This document shows positions 25,333 to 34,175 of a stretch of 64,000 nt of DNA, in pieces. The stretch is from Bacteroidales bacterium (GTDB taxonomy: Bacteria; Bacteroidota; Bacteroidia; Bacteroidales; P3), in contig JAKSMQ010000003.1 in NCBI GenBank assembly GCA_024400565.1, forward strand, positions 17,303 through 81,302, read 5' to 3'. Within the stretch, counting starts at the first letter, position 1. Each line of letters opens with the position of its first letter. A program made the translations under genes and the position numbers. The notes below the pieces were generated by a model, which worked only from the letters and a program-made list of their open reading frames with translations, had not been told where the DNA came from and did not search any database.

Positions 25333-26595
25333 CTAGCAGAGTTCGTGGATTACGAGACCGGAACGGAGCTTAGGCTCGAACCAAGTGGTCTTAGGAGGCA
25401 TGATGTTGCCAGTATCAGCGATGTCGATAATCTGCTGCATGCTCACGGGATAGAGAGCGAAAGCAACTTTCATCTCACCATTGTCAACGCGACGGCTGAG
25501 CTCGCCGAGACCGCGGATACCGCCAACGAAGTCGATGCGCTTGTCGGTGCGGAGGTCCTTAATGCCGAGGATCTTGTCGAGAACGAGGTTGGAGAGGATG
25601 GTAACGTCGAGAACACCAATGGGGTCAGCATCGTTGAAGGTGCCAGGCTTAGCGTTCATCTTGTACCAATGACCATCGATATAGGTAGCGAACTCATGGA
25701 GTTTGCTGGGCTTATAAATCTCGGTACCCATATCCTCAACAACGAAAGCTTCGTTGAGAGCGTTGAGGAACTGCTCTTTGGAGAGACCGTTGAGATCCTT
25801 AACAACGCGGTTGTAGTCAATGATGTTGAGCTGGTTGTCGGGGAAGATAACAGTCATGAAGAAGTTGTACTCCTCTTTGCCGGTGTGGCCGGGGTTGTTC
25901 TGCTTCTTCTCCTGTCCTACGAGGGCAGCAGCTGCGGAACGGTGGTGACCGTCAGCGATGTACATAGCAGGAACCTTGGTAGCGAAGAGTTCAACGAGTT
26001 CAGCAATCATAGCTTTGTCGTCGATTACCCAGAAACGATGACCGAAGCCATCTTCAGCTACGAAGTCGTAGATGGGCTTCTGTGCGGTAACGCCTGCAAC
26101 GATCTCGTCGATACGTGCAACAGCGGGATAAGCGAAGAATACAGGCTCAACGTTAGCGTTAGTGATACGAACGTGCTTCATGCGGTCTTCTTCCTTGTCA
26201 GCGCGGGTGAGCTCATGCTTCTTGATGATCTTGTTCATGTAATCCTCAGAAGCAGCGCAAGCTACGATACCATACTGCCACTTAGCGTTAGCGTCGGTGG
26301 GGTTCATGCTCTGAGCATAGATGTAGAGTTTTTCCTCTTCATCCTTAACGAGCCAACCATAATCCTTGAAAGCGCTATAGTTCTTAACAACCTGGAGGTA
26401 AACCTCGGGGCTGTGCTCATCGGTACCCTTGGGGAGGTCGATTTCAGCTTTGGTTACGTGGAGGAGGCTATAGGGATTACCCTCGCACTCTACGCGAGCT
26501 TCTTCGGAGTTAAGTACGTCGTAAGGGCGGGAAGCCAGCTTCTCAACGATATCTACGGGAGGGCGGAATCCCTTGAAAGGTTTGATAATGGACAT
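25333..26595 (-). CDS. DUF1015 family protein
   Basis: The 420-residue cytoplasmic protein opens with IIKPFKGFRPPVDIVEKLASRPYDVL, the DUF1015 signature. It also shows the conserved VPAMYIADGHHRSAAA (about 218-233) and an internal NFFMTVIFPDNQL. The His-His of GHHR suggests a catalytic or metal site, but the activity is not settled. In Bacteroidetes the family is often found beside serine biosynthesis genes; here the upstream neighbour is gcvT, so a link to glycine/serine one-carbon metabolism is an inference. Codon use is strongly biased, suggesting high expression. Confidence 0.85.
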   Translation of the reverse strand: MSIIKPFKGFRPPVDIVEKLASRPYDVLNSEEARVECEGNPYSLLHVTKAEIDLPKGTDEHSPEVYLQVVKNYSAFKDYGWLVKDEEEKLYIYAQSMNPTDANAKWQYGIVACAASEDYMNKIIKKHELTRADKEEDRMKHVRITNANVEPVFFAYPAVARIDEIVAGVTAQKPIYDFVAEDGFGHRFWVIDDKAMIAELVELFATKVPAMYIADGHHRSAAAALVGQEKKQNNPGHTGKEEYNFFMTVIFPDNQLNIIDYNRVVKDLNGLSKEQFLNALNEAFVVEDMGTEIYKPSKLHEFATYIDGHWYKMNAKPGTFNDADPIGVLDVTILSNLVLDKILGIKDLRTDKRIDFVGGIRGLGELSRRVDNGEMKVAFALYPVSMQQIIDIADTGNIMPPKTTWFEPKLRSGLVIHELC

Positions 26596-26650
26596 TGTTG
26601 TGTATTTTTGGTTTTTGAAAAATCAATTTTGTATAAAATCGAATACTGGA

Positions 26651-27757
26651 TTAGTTAGCGTAGAAAGGCATCTTAACAACAACAGCCTTCACCAGTTTCT
26701 CACGGATCTTGATGTAGATCTCGGTGTCAACCTTAGCATGGCAGTTGCAAATGAGAGCAGTACCGATGTTCTTGCCGGTGCTGGGGCTGGGGCTACCGGA
26801 GCGAACTTCGCCAATCTTGTTGCCTTCAGCGTCGCATACGTCGTAACCACCACGAGCGATACCACGGTCAACCATCTCGAAGCCTACAACTTTGCGCTTC
26901 AGACCAGCTTCCTTCTGTGCGATGAAGAGGTCCTTGTTGATGAATACGTTCTCTTCAGCTTTGAGTTTGGTAATCCAACCAAGACCAGCTTCGATAGGAC
27001 TGATAGTGTCGTCAATCTCATGACCATAGAGACAGAAACCTTTCTCAAGACGGAGGGTGTCGCGGCAACCAAGACCAGCGGGCTTGATGTCGAATTCTTT
27101 ACCAGCCTCGAAAACAGCGTCCCAAACCTTCTTAGCCTCAGCTACGGGAATGTAGATTTCGCATCCGCCAGCACCAGTATAACCGGTAGTGGAGAAGATG
27201 ATATCCTTAACGCCAGCAAACTCGATAATCTGGAAGGTGTAGTATTCCATATCAACAACGTTAGCGCTGGTCAGTTTCTGCATAGCCTTCAGAGCGTTGG
27301 GGCCCTGAACTGCGAGCTGTGCCCACTGTTCGCTTTCGTTTACAAAGTCTTCGCCAAGCTTCATGCCCATCTTGTCAGCAATCTGGCTCATCCAAGCCCA
27401 GTCCTTGTCGATGTTAGCAGCGTTGGGAACCATAAAATATTCGTCGTCGCTTACGCGATAAACGAGCATATCGTCAACGATACCACCCTGACCATTGGGG
27501 AGGCAGGTGTACTGTACCTTACCATCAACGAGGTCGTAAACATTGTTTACAGTACAATACTGCATGAATTTCTTAGCAACGGGACCTTTAGCGCGGAACT
27601 CACCCATGTGGCTAACGTCGAAAACGCCAACATTGTTACGTACATTGTGGTGTTCAGCCTGGAGACCTTCGTACTGAATAGGCATATTGTAGCCAGCAAA
27701 TTCAGCCATCTTTGCGCCCAAAGCGATGTGTAAATCGGTGTAGGGAGTAGTTTTCAT
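26651..27757 (-). CDS. gcvT: Glycine cleavage system T protein (aminomethyltransferase)
   Basis: The 368-residue enzyme transfers the methylene group of glycine, carried on lipoyl-GcvH, to tetrahydrofolate. It shows MPIQYEGLQAEHHNVRNNVG and FDVSHMGEF (about 21-54), the folate-binding region with GYTGAGGCEIYI (about 195), and the C-terminal barrel with VRSGSPSPSTGKNIG. Length and motifs are normal. Neither gcvH nor gcvP lies in this window. DUF1015 follows after 55 nt and the pair ends at a shared terminator. Confidence 0.95.
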   Translation of the reverse strand: MKTTPYTDLHIALGAKMAEFAGYNMPIQYEGLQAEHHNVRNNVGVFDVSHMGEFRAKGPVAKKFMQYCTVNNVYDLVDGKVQYTCLPNGQGGIVDDMLVYRVSDDEYFMVPNAANIDKDWAWMSQIADKMGMKLGEDFVNESEQWAQLAVQGPNALKAMQKLTSANVVDMEYYTFQIIEFAGVKDIIFSTTGYTGAGGCEIYIPVAEAKKVWDAVFEAGKEFDIKPAGLGCRDTLRLEKGFCLYGHEIDDTISPIEAGLGWITKLKAEENVFINKDLFIAQKEAGLKRKVVGFEMVDRGIARGGYDVCDAEGNKIGEVRSGSPSPSTGKNIGTALICNCHAKVDTEIYIKIREKLVKAVVVKMPFYAN

Positions 27758-27929
27758 TTGGATTGTGAATTTAAGTTTATATTTAGATTAATTATTATTT
27801 CTTTCAGGAGTAGGTGTTCGTAGAAAATACTTTTTTATTATACTATGTATATATATGTTCGGCTTTAGTTTACATTAATGTATTGATAAGTCGGTCGTTA
27901 TTGACACGAACGCATAATAATTCAATCCA

Positions 27930-27937
27930 CAAATATA
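27930..27937 (-). promoter_or_regulatory. Candidate -7 box far upstream of gcvT
   Basis: The minus strand reads TATATTTG, 172 nt before the gcvT ATG, which would give a long leader (about 165 nt). A standard -33 spacing is not seen, and no glycine riboswitch core was recognised in the leader. Confidence 0.45.
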
Positions 27938-28587
27938 CGACTTTTTATTCAAATACCAATACTTTTCTTCAAAAAAGTTGTGTTATTCTATCTCTCATTT
28001 TGTTTGAAGAACCTGCTTTGGGAGATTTGATGTCTAAGATGTTTTATAATATTATACATTTTAAAGTAATGGTTGTTGACTCTGAAGGGTGGATACAGAT
28101 ATTTTGTTCGGTTTGATAGAGTAGGGGAAATGTGTCTCGCGGATTACTATAATATCAAAATCATGCTTTCCTTGTCCATCAGAGTGAATATTAGATTCGA
28201 TTAGCCTCTCTTATTCTATTTTCTTTTGCATGACTAATAATAGTAGTGAAGGTTTCATTGTTCATTATAGTGTATAAGGTCCATTTATCCAGCATATAGA
28301 CTCTACTTAGTCTCCTCTTACTCTGAATCAATACTGGAGAGAAGTGGCTCTCAAACGGGTGCAACAAGGAACATAGGAATACTCTAGGTGTATTAATGGA
28401 GGTACACTTGGTTGATGCAAAAGGAACTACTGAGTGTTTTTGTTCAATCTAACAGGTGTTTTTGTGCTGTTATTGACTTGAATAAAGTTTAGATACATAA
28501 GTATTTCATAACAAAGATAGCTAAATACAGAGGTTCCTCGTAACTTTCTTTCTCGAGACCATTCTATTTGTGTAAGATGGTAAACAA
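27938..28587. other. Gene-poor AT-rich spacer between gcvT and the merR-type gene
   Basis: No protein-coding region with plausible composition or family resemblance is present. One isolated minus-strand box TATCTTTG at 28512-28519 could start a short transcript towards gcvT, but no gene or terminator was recognised behind it. Confidence 0.6.
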
Positions 28588-28622
28588 TAAAAAGTTGTGC
28601 CGATATCAACCTACGGCACAAC
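28588..28622 (-). terminator. Rho-independent terminator of the MerR-type gene
   Basis: GTTGTGCCG (28594-28602) pairs perfectly with CGGCACAAC (28614-28622); on the minus strand TTTTTATTG follows. Confidence 0.85.
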
Positions 28623-28648
28623 CTTTCGGAAAAACAGTATTGGGCGAT

Positions 28649-29479
28649 TTACTTGATCGGAATCTGAATCATGGTTTCCCATTCAGAAACAGAGTGTCTG
28701 TCCCATGGACCATGTAGATAGGAGAATCGAGGATTGTCTGCAATGGATAGATTGTGTTTCTCAAGGTAATTCATTATCTCTGCCATTGATTTGTCGAAAG
28801 TGTCGTAACCACCAAAGTGAGAGTAGCAAAGTGCTCGCTCTACAACAGGAATCTGTTTGAAATGAATCAAATCTGATTCTAGATTGTTGTGGCTGGAAAC
28901 GATCTCGCAATATTCAAGATCAATATTCTCTGGGTTATAATTCTTGTTGTGGTCAATTGTAAAACAATATTCAGTTTCTTTAGGACATTCGCAACCTAGT
29001 CTTACGGACTCTGGATAATATTTATCAACAAGGAATGGACCAAGTTCAGAGTATCCATTCATTTTCTTTCTGAAGTATGCTACAGTACCACCGGGAAGAG
29101 GTTTAATAGTGATGTTGTTCATAGGTAATGAGTTATTTGTCGTAATTCTCATTCTTTCTAATGCTTCAATACGCATTCTGATCAGATTCATATCATTTCG
29201 GGCTTTTGATAGCGCTTGTTGAACCATATCTAGGGTAGGGGACGAGAGTCCGTCTTCTTTTAAATCACGAATCTCTTCGAGAGAGAATCCAAGTCTTTTA
29301 AGTTCCATAATATTATGCAACTCATCCATTTGACTGGCAGCATAATATCTGTACCCAGTCCATGGGTCAGTCTCAAAAGGTTTCAGTAACCCGATTTTTT
29401 CATAATGACGCAATGTCTTCACGGTAACAAAGCATAGTTTTGAGAATTCGCCAATTTTGAATTTGTTTTTGTATTTCAT
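28649..29479 (-). CDS. MerR-family regulator with GyrI-like effector domain
   Basis: The 276-residue protein starts with a winged-helix MerR DNA-binding domain (about 5-75): KIGEFSKLCFVTVKTLRHYE and GYRYYAASQMDELHNIMELK. A dimerisation coiled coil (about 80-115) follows, and the C-terminal 150 residues resemble the BmrR/GyrI small-molecule-binding domain (YSHFGGYDTFDKSMAEI and final WETMIQIPIK). Such proteins activate drug-efflux or detoxification genes from promoters with long spacers. No obvious target lies next to it; it may regulate itself. It is monocistronic. Confidence 0.88.
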   Translation of the reverse strand: MKYKNKFKIGEFSKLCFVTVKTLRHYEKIGLLKPFETDPWTGYRYYAASQMDELHNIMELKRLGFSLEEIRDLKEDGLSSPTLDMVQQALSKARNDMNLIRMRIEALERMRITTNNSLPMNNITIKPLPGGTVAYFRKKMNGYSELGPFLVDKYYPESVRLGCECPKETEYCFTIDHNKNYNPENIDLEYCEIVSSHNNLESDLIHFKQIPVVERALCYSHFGGYDTFDKSMAEIMNYLEKHNLSIADNPRFSYLHGPWDRHSVSEWETMIQIPIK

Positions 29480-29504
29480 TGTAAAGGCCTTTATTTTCAG
29501 TTTG

Positions 29505-29538
29505 CAAAGATAAGCCCTTCCCTTGGGTACGAGTCAAA
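29505..29538 (-). promoter_or_regulatory. Promoter of the MerR-type gene
   Basis: TATCTTTG (29512-29505) and TTTG (29538-29535) on the minus strand are separated by 22 nt, somewhat longer than the 18-20 nt seen elsewhere in this window. A stretched spacer is a usual feature of promoters controlled by MerR proteins. Confidence 0.5.
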
Positions 29539-29690
29539 TGATTATGCTGATTATTTTTTAATATCTTCCCTATTGTACAGATTAATAGGTGTTTATTTGA
29601 ACTGATATTGGATGTTTTTATCTTATATTTTATATTTGTTTTATTGTTGGGGTAGTTTCAAAAATTAAAAATAGTCCAACATATAAAAGA

Positions 29691-29717
29691 AAAGACCGCA
29701 TAATCTTTGCGGCCTTT
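29691..29717 (-). terminator. Terminator of the Lys/Ala/Glu-rich protein gene
   Basis: AAAGACCGCA (29691-29700) pairs with TGCGGCCTTT (29708-29717); the single mismatch is a G-U pair in the minus-strand transcript, and TCTT follows. Confidence 0.7.
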
Positions 29718-29740
29718 ATTATATATTGAACAACTATATG

Positions 29741-31987
29741 TTATTGTAAAAGTTCATCAGGATAGTCGTTGTTCTTGTTTTTCTTTGCTGCTTTAGCCTG
29801 TTTCTTTGCAACCTTCTCTGCTGCTTTAGCTTGCTCTTTTGCATTCTTTTCTGCTTCCTTAGCTAGTTTCTCGGCTGCAGCCGATTTCTCCTGTTCTGCT
29901 TTTTGAGCATCTTTGGCAGCTTTTTCTGCCTCTTTGGCCTGTTCCTTAGCTATTTTCTCGGCTTCTTTGGCTACTTTAGCTGCCTCTTTGGCTTTCTCGG
30001 CAGCAGCTTTTTCCTTAGCAGCCTTATCTTTTAATGCCTGTTCGTTTGCTTTTGCCTGTTCTTTAGAAGCCTTATCTTCTGCTTTTGCTTTTTCTTTAGC
30101 TAACTTTTCATCAGCTTTAGCCTTCTCTTGAGCGGCTTTATTTGCAGCAGCTTTTTCTTTAGCAGCTTTCTCGTCAGCTTTTGCTTTTTCTTTAGCAGCT
30201 TTTTCTGCTTCTTTAGCTTTCTTTTCTGCTTCCTTTGCTACTTTCTCAGCTGCAGCGGTTTTTTCCTGTTCAGCTTTTTTTGCTTCTTTAGCAGCCTTTT
30301 CGGCCTCTTTGGCTTTTTCATCAGCTGCTTTTTTCTTGGCAGCCTTTTCTTTTAAGGCCTGTTCGTTTGCTTTCGCTTGTTCTTTAGAAGCCTTTTCTTC
30401 TGCTTTGGCTTTTTCTTTGGCTAATTTTTCGTTAGCTTTAGCCTTCTCTTGAGCGGCTTTATTTGCTGCAGCCTTTTCCTTGGCCGCTTTCTCGTCGGCT
30501 TTAGCTTTTTCTTTTGCTAATGTCTCAGCCTCCTTAGCTTCTTTGGCTGCCTTTTCAGCCTCTTGAGCTTTTTGTTTGGCGGCTTTCTCTGCCTCTTTAG
30601 CGGTCTTAGCTGCTTTTTCTGCAGCCTTGGCTTTTTCCTTGGCCGACTTTTCTTTTAATTCTTTCTCTTTTGCGGCTTTTTCTTTCTCAGCAGCAGTCTT
30701 TTCTTGGTTAACTTTCTCCTTGGCTGCTTTTTCTTTGCTTGGGTTTACTTGTTCTTGTGGTTTCTTCTGGCTTTTCTCGTTCTGTTGAGTCTTATTGTTC
30801 TTTTCAGTTTCTTTCTTTACTTCTTTCTTGGTCTCTTTTGAAGGCTCCTTTTTTGCTTCTTTCTTAACAGTACCAGCTTCTTTCTCAGATTTCTTTACTT
30901 TAGTCTCTGCTTTGGGAACTTCAGCCTTCTCTTTCTTGGAGGTCTTTCCTTCTTTTGCTTCCTTTACTTTCTTTTCTGCTTTCTTTTCTTCTTTTGCTTT
31001 TGCTTTTTCTGCTTCTTCTGCTGCCTTAACTGCAGCTTTTTCTTCTGCCTGTTGCTGGCGCATCTGGGCTTCTGCTACTGAAACAGCATCGCCACCACGA
31101 TGGTAGGTAAGAGTACGGAGAATGGCTTTTTCAAACTTGGTGTCCTTGAATTCAAGACGCATTGTCCAATTGTTGCTTTCGTCATATTTGTACTCATATT
31201 CGTAAATGGTAGTGCTATAAGGAGTCTGGTAGGTTACTTTAACAGGATCGCCCTCGGTATTGTTCTCGTAGGTATAGGTGTCGTTGTAAGATCCACCCTT
31301 TATAGTCATCTTCTTAAGGTTGTCTCTATTGTCGTATACAAACTTTGTAACAACTCGCTGAGGATGCTTTGTGTCAAAACAATAATCAAGAAATTCTACT
31401 TCTTCAATCTGATTGCGATGGTTGTAGGAATAGTTATATGTCTTGGCAGGCATTGAGTCAACATAGAAGTAACGTGTTGAAAGCGGTTTTCCGTTGTCAG
31501 CCCATTCTATACGGCATTTCATATCAAAAGCATAACTGGATGTTTTCTTTGCACGTCCGATATCACTCGAAGTATAGGTATTACTCTCTGCATAAACATC
31601 GATATCGTTACCATTGCGTATCAACTTATAGCCTTCGCCGATGAGTGATGCTATACGACCATTGTTATAAGTGCATGTGGTAGTACGGATGTTGGCACCA
31701 CGAAGAGTATAAGTGTGTGAAAGCATAGCGCCGTTAAGGTCAAAAGTGTAGATGTTTCCACTCTCTTCCATAAGACAATTACGCAAATCGTCGCGGAACC
31801 ATTTACGTTGAGGCCAGTCTTCACGGAAATATTCTTTGCGTACCAAGACGTCTTCGTCTACAGAGGCTACGCGATAGCGTAAACCCTGGCTTTGAGCATC
31901 CTGACGTAAATTTACAATATCCTGAGCAAAGGTTGCTGAGGTGATGCAAAGTGCTAAAAGTAAAACAGATAGTATGCGTTTCATCAT
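29741..31987 (-). CDS. Exported protein with 430-residue Lys/Ala/Glu-rich helical tail
   Basis: The 748-residue protein has a signal peptide (about 1-22, ending TFAQ). Residues about 25-305 form a beta-rich domain with YD/RHS-like strands (YNYSYNHRNQIEEVEF, KFVYDNRDNLKKMTIKGGSY). From about 310 to 740 the sequence is almost only Lys, Ala, Glu and Gln, strongly helical, resembling TolA-type stalks. Two stretches of the tail, starting near residues 500 and 607, are near-identical copies offset by 107 residues, so the tail grew by internal duplication. The C-terminus is NNDYPDELLQ. A periplasm-spanning rod or surface stalk is a guess; the partner is unknown. Confidence 0.75.
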   Translation of the reverse strand: MMKRILSVLLLALCITSATFAQDIVNLRQDAQSQGLRYRVASVDEDVLVRKEYFREDWPQRKWFRDDLRNCLMEESGNIYTFDLNGAMLSHTYTLRGANIRTTTCTYNNGRIASLIGEGYKLIRNGNDIDVYAESNTYTSSDIGRAKKTSSYAFDMKCRIEWADNGKPLSTRYFYVDSMPAKTYNYSYNHRNQIEEVEFLDYCFDTKHPQRVVTKFVYDNRDNLKKMTIKGGSYNDTYTYENNTEGDPVKVTYQTPYSTTIYEYEYKYDESNNWTMRLEFKDTKFEKAILRTLTYHRGGDAVSVAEAQMRQQQAEEKAAVKAAEEAEKAKAKEEKKAEKKVKEAKEGKTSKKEKAEVPKAETKVKKSEKEAGTVKKEAKKEPSKETKKEVKKETEKNNKTQQNEKSQKKPQEQVNPSKEKAAKEKVNQEKTAAEKEKAAKEKELKEKSAKEKAKAAEKAAKTAKEAEKAAKQKAQEAEKAAKEAKEAETLAKEKAKADEKAAKEKAAANKAAQEKAKANEKLAKEKAKAEEKASKEQAKANEQALKEKAAKKKAADEKAKEAEKAAKEAKKAEQEKTAAAEKVAKEAEKKAKEAEKAAKEKAKADEKAAKEKAAANKAAQEKAKADEKLAKEKAKAEDKASKEQAKANEQALKDKAAKEKAAAEKAKEAAKVAKEAEKIAKEQAKEAEKAAKDAQKAEQEKSAAAEKLAKEAEKNAKEQAKAAEKVAKKQAKAAKKNKNNDYPDELLQ

Positions 31988-32012
31988 ATGTGAAAAATAC
32001 GTTATTAAAATG

Positions 32013-32043
32013 CAAAAATACTAATAATATTTAATATAACAAA
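32013..32043 (-). promoter_or_regulatory. Promoter of the Lys/Ala/Glu-rich protein gene
   Basis: On the minus strand TATTTTTG (32020-32013) and TTTG (32043-32040) are separated by 19 nt, 25 nt before the ATG at 31987. Confidence 0.7.
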
Positions 32044-32138
32044 AATATTCTTTCTTACAACCCTAAGATAACTCATTTAAAGACTTATGAAGATTCTTTT
32101 GAGAGGACTCTTACGCCAATCCTGCTGGATTGATAATT

Positions 32139-32174
32139 ATCCCCGTGACCATTAAAATTTCTAGTCACGGGGAT
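32139..32174 (-). terminator. Rho-independent terminator of aguA
   Basis: ATCCCCGTGAC (32139-32149) pairs perfectly with GTCACGGGGAT (32164-32174), and AATTATC follows on the minus strand. Confidence 0.75.
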
Positions 32175-32198
32175 GAATATTATTGAATATCAAAATTC

Positions 32199-33230
32199 TT
32201 ATTCTGGCATCTGCTGACTGAGGCAATGGAATGATCCGAGACCCCAGATTATATCTGTGCTGTCAATACCAACTATCTGTCTGTCAGAGAAAACCTCCTC
32301 GAGAATATAAGCGGCTTTGGTATCGTTTTTGCATTTATATGTGGGGAATATCACAAGACCATTGGCAATATAGAAATTTGCATAGGATGCAGGTAATCTC
32401 TGGTCCTCATAGATGACTGGATCGGGCATCGGAAGCTCAACAATATTAGGCTGCTTTCCATTTGCTAATCTGCATGATTTAAGGATGTTGAGATTCTCTT
32501 GGAGAGGAGCATAGTTCTCGTCATTCTTGTTCTCTTCAACAGCTGTGATAATTGTGTCTTCGTTTACAAAACGGGAAAGGTCATCAACATGGCCGTCTGT
32601 ATCATCGCCATCAATACCATCGCCTAACCAGATAACATTGTCAACGCCATAGTAATTGCGCAGATAATCTTCTATCTGATCTTGGTTGAGATGCGGGTTA
32701 CGGTTTTCGTTCAGGAGGCAGGCTTTTGTAGTGAGAAGGTCTCCGTAGCCATTAACGTCAATAGATCCTCCTTCCATAATGATGTCGGGATGAAAAGATT
32801 CCATTCCAAAATGGTCTGCAATTCGTTGGGGAATCTGGTTGTCGAGGTCGTAGGGATATTTTCCGCCCCAGGCATTGTATTGCCAGTCTACCAGAGCTCT
32901 TCGTCCATGCTCTTTTCGGTTGAGTAGGAACGCAGGACCATGGTCGCGGCACCAGGCATCATTTGTAGGAAACTGGTGAAACTCAAGATTCACCATAAAT
33001 GCCCCGGCGCTCTTGAGAGCGGCCTTTACAAGAAATTCCATTGTGTCGTCGAGTACATTTATGTGTACCGTTTCAACCTCAGTAAGTGTCTTGATAAAAA
33101 GGTTGTAGGAAGGGACTATGGTTTCAATTTTTCCAGGCCAGGAGTTCTGGTTGTGAGGGTAAGAAAGCCATGTTGCCTCGTGACGTTCCCACTCGGCGGG
33201 CATGTAGAAACCTTGTTCTTTAGGAGTCAT
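32199..33230 (-). CDS. aguA: Agmatine deiminase
   Basis: The 343-residue enzyme converts agmatine to N-carbamoylputrescine and ammonia. Family motifs are clear: MPAEWERHEATWLSYPHN near the N-terminus, TNDAWCRDHGPAF (about 88-100), IMEGGSIDVNG, and the nucleophile Cys336 in GSFHCLSQQ near the C-terminus. Length is normal for peptidyl-arginine-deiminase-fold AguA. It lies 36 nt behind aguB, so the two final steps to putrescine are encoded together, and it ends the unit. Confidence 0.95.
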   Translation of the reverse strand: MTPKEQGFYMPAEWERHEATWLSYPHNQNSWPGKIETIVPSYNLFIKTLTEVETVHINVLDDTMEFLVKAALKSAGAFMVNLEFHQFPTNDAWCRDHGPAFLLNRKEHGRRALVDWQYNAWGGKYPYDLDNQIPQRIADHFGMESFHPDIIMEGGSIDVNGYGDLLTTKACLLNENRNPHLNQDQIEDYLRNYYGVDNVIWLGDGIDGDDTDGHVDDLSRFVNEDTIITAVEENKNDENYAPLQENLNILKSCRLANGKQPNIVELPMPDPVIYEDQRLPASYANFYIANGLVIFPTYKCKNDTKAAYILEEVFSDRQIVGIDSTDIIWGLGSFHCLSQQMPE

Positions 33231-33266
33231 ATAGTTAAATGATAGTGAGTAATAGTCAATATTGAT

Positions 33267-34172
33267 TTATTCGTCCTCGTCGAGGAATCGTTTTGTAATA
33301 GGCTGGTAACTATCTATACGTCGATCGCGCAGATAGGGCCAATGGCGGCGATATTTATCGCTGTCTGCAAGGTCCAACTCGTGTACATGAATGCATTCGT
33401 CGTAGTGAGGAGCCTGATACAATAATCTGCCGAAAGCATTAGTCATAAAGCTTCCGCCCCAGAACTGCATGTCACCTTCGCGTCCGGTTCTGTTTACGCT
33501 GACAACAGGTACTCCGTTGGCAACTGCATGGCTGCGCTGGATAATCTGCCAGGCCTGGTATTGTTCGCGGTTGGTGTCCTCGTCCTGGTCAACTGCCCAA
33601 CCAATAGCCGTCGGGTAGAAGAGTATTTCTGCTCCGCGGAGAGCTGTAATACGGCTGGCTTCAGGATACCACTGGTCCCAGCATATCAGAATACCGATAC
33701 GGGCAAACTTAGTGTTGAATACTTTGTATCCCATATCTCCTGGAGTAAAATAGAATTTCTCGTAATATCCGGGGTCATCGGGAATATGCATTTTGCGATA
33801 TTTTCCGAGATAGGAGCCGTCTGCGTCAATAACGGCCGTCGTATTGTGGTAGAGTCCTTCGGCGCGTTTTTCAAACATGGAGCATACGATAACCACGCCC
33901 AGCTCTTTGGCCAGATTCATGAAATGCTGAGTGGTCGGACCATCAGGAATGGCTTCTGCAAATGCGAAATTGTGGTAGTCTTCTACGTCGCAGAAATAAT
34001 GGGCTGCGAATAGTTCTTGCAAGCAGATAATCTGGGCTCCTTCAGCGGCCAGCTCTCGTACGCGCTGGGTGTAGAGTTCAATGTTCAACTGCTTCTCCTT
34101 CAATGGATCGGAATCGGTAAGGACGGCTACTTGGGCAAGTCCTACTTTTACTTTTCGGGTGTTGGGATTCAT
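33267..34172 (-). CDS. aguB: N-carbamoylputrescine amidase
   Basis: The 301-residue carbon-nitrogen hydrolase converts N-carbamoylputrescine to putrescine, CO2 and ammonia. The nitrilase triad is complete: Glu53 in CLQELF, Lys127 in YRKMHIPDD and Cys164 in ILICWDQWYPE. The long match to the AguB subgroup, including HIPDDPGYYEKFYFTPGD, and the adjacent aguA gene support the specific assignment. It starts 3 nt after the preceding stop, so translation is probably coupled. Confidence 0.94.
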   Translation of the reverse strand: MNPNTRKVKVGLAQVAVLTDSDPLKEKQLNIELYTQRVRELAAEGAQIICLQELFAAHYFCDVEDYHNFAFAEAIPDGPTTQHFMNLAKELGVVIVCSMFEKRAEGLYHNTTAVIDADGSYLGKYRKMHIPDDPGYYEKFYFTPGDMGYKVFNTKFARIGILICWDQWYPEASRITALRGAEILFYPTAIGWAVDQDEDTNREQYQAWQIIQRSHAVANGVPVVSVNRTGREGDMQFWGGSFMTNAFGRLLYQAPHYDECIHVHELDLADSDKYRRHWPYLRDRRIDSYQPITKRFLDEDE

Positions 34173-34175
34173 ATC

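Noticed and set aside
25324-27733. Long plus-strand frames opposite DUF1015 and gcvT
   Set aside because: Antisense shadows of conserved genes; products are Val/Leu/Asn-rich without domain features.
27758-27929. Glycine riboswitch upstream of gcvT
   Set aside because: The conserved glycine aptamer core could not be found in the AT-rich leader.
27814-28116. 100-codon hydrophobic plus-strand frame
   Set aside because: AT-rich intergenic translation with no promoter, and it covers the gcvT promoter box.
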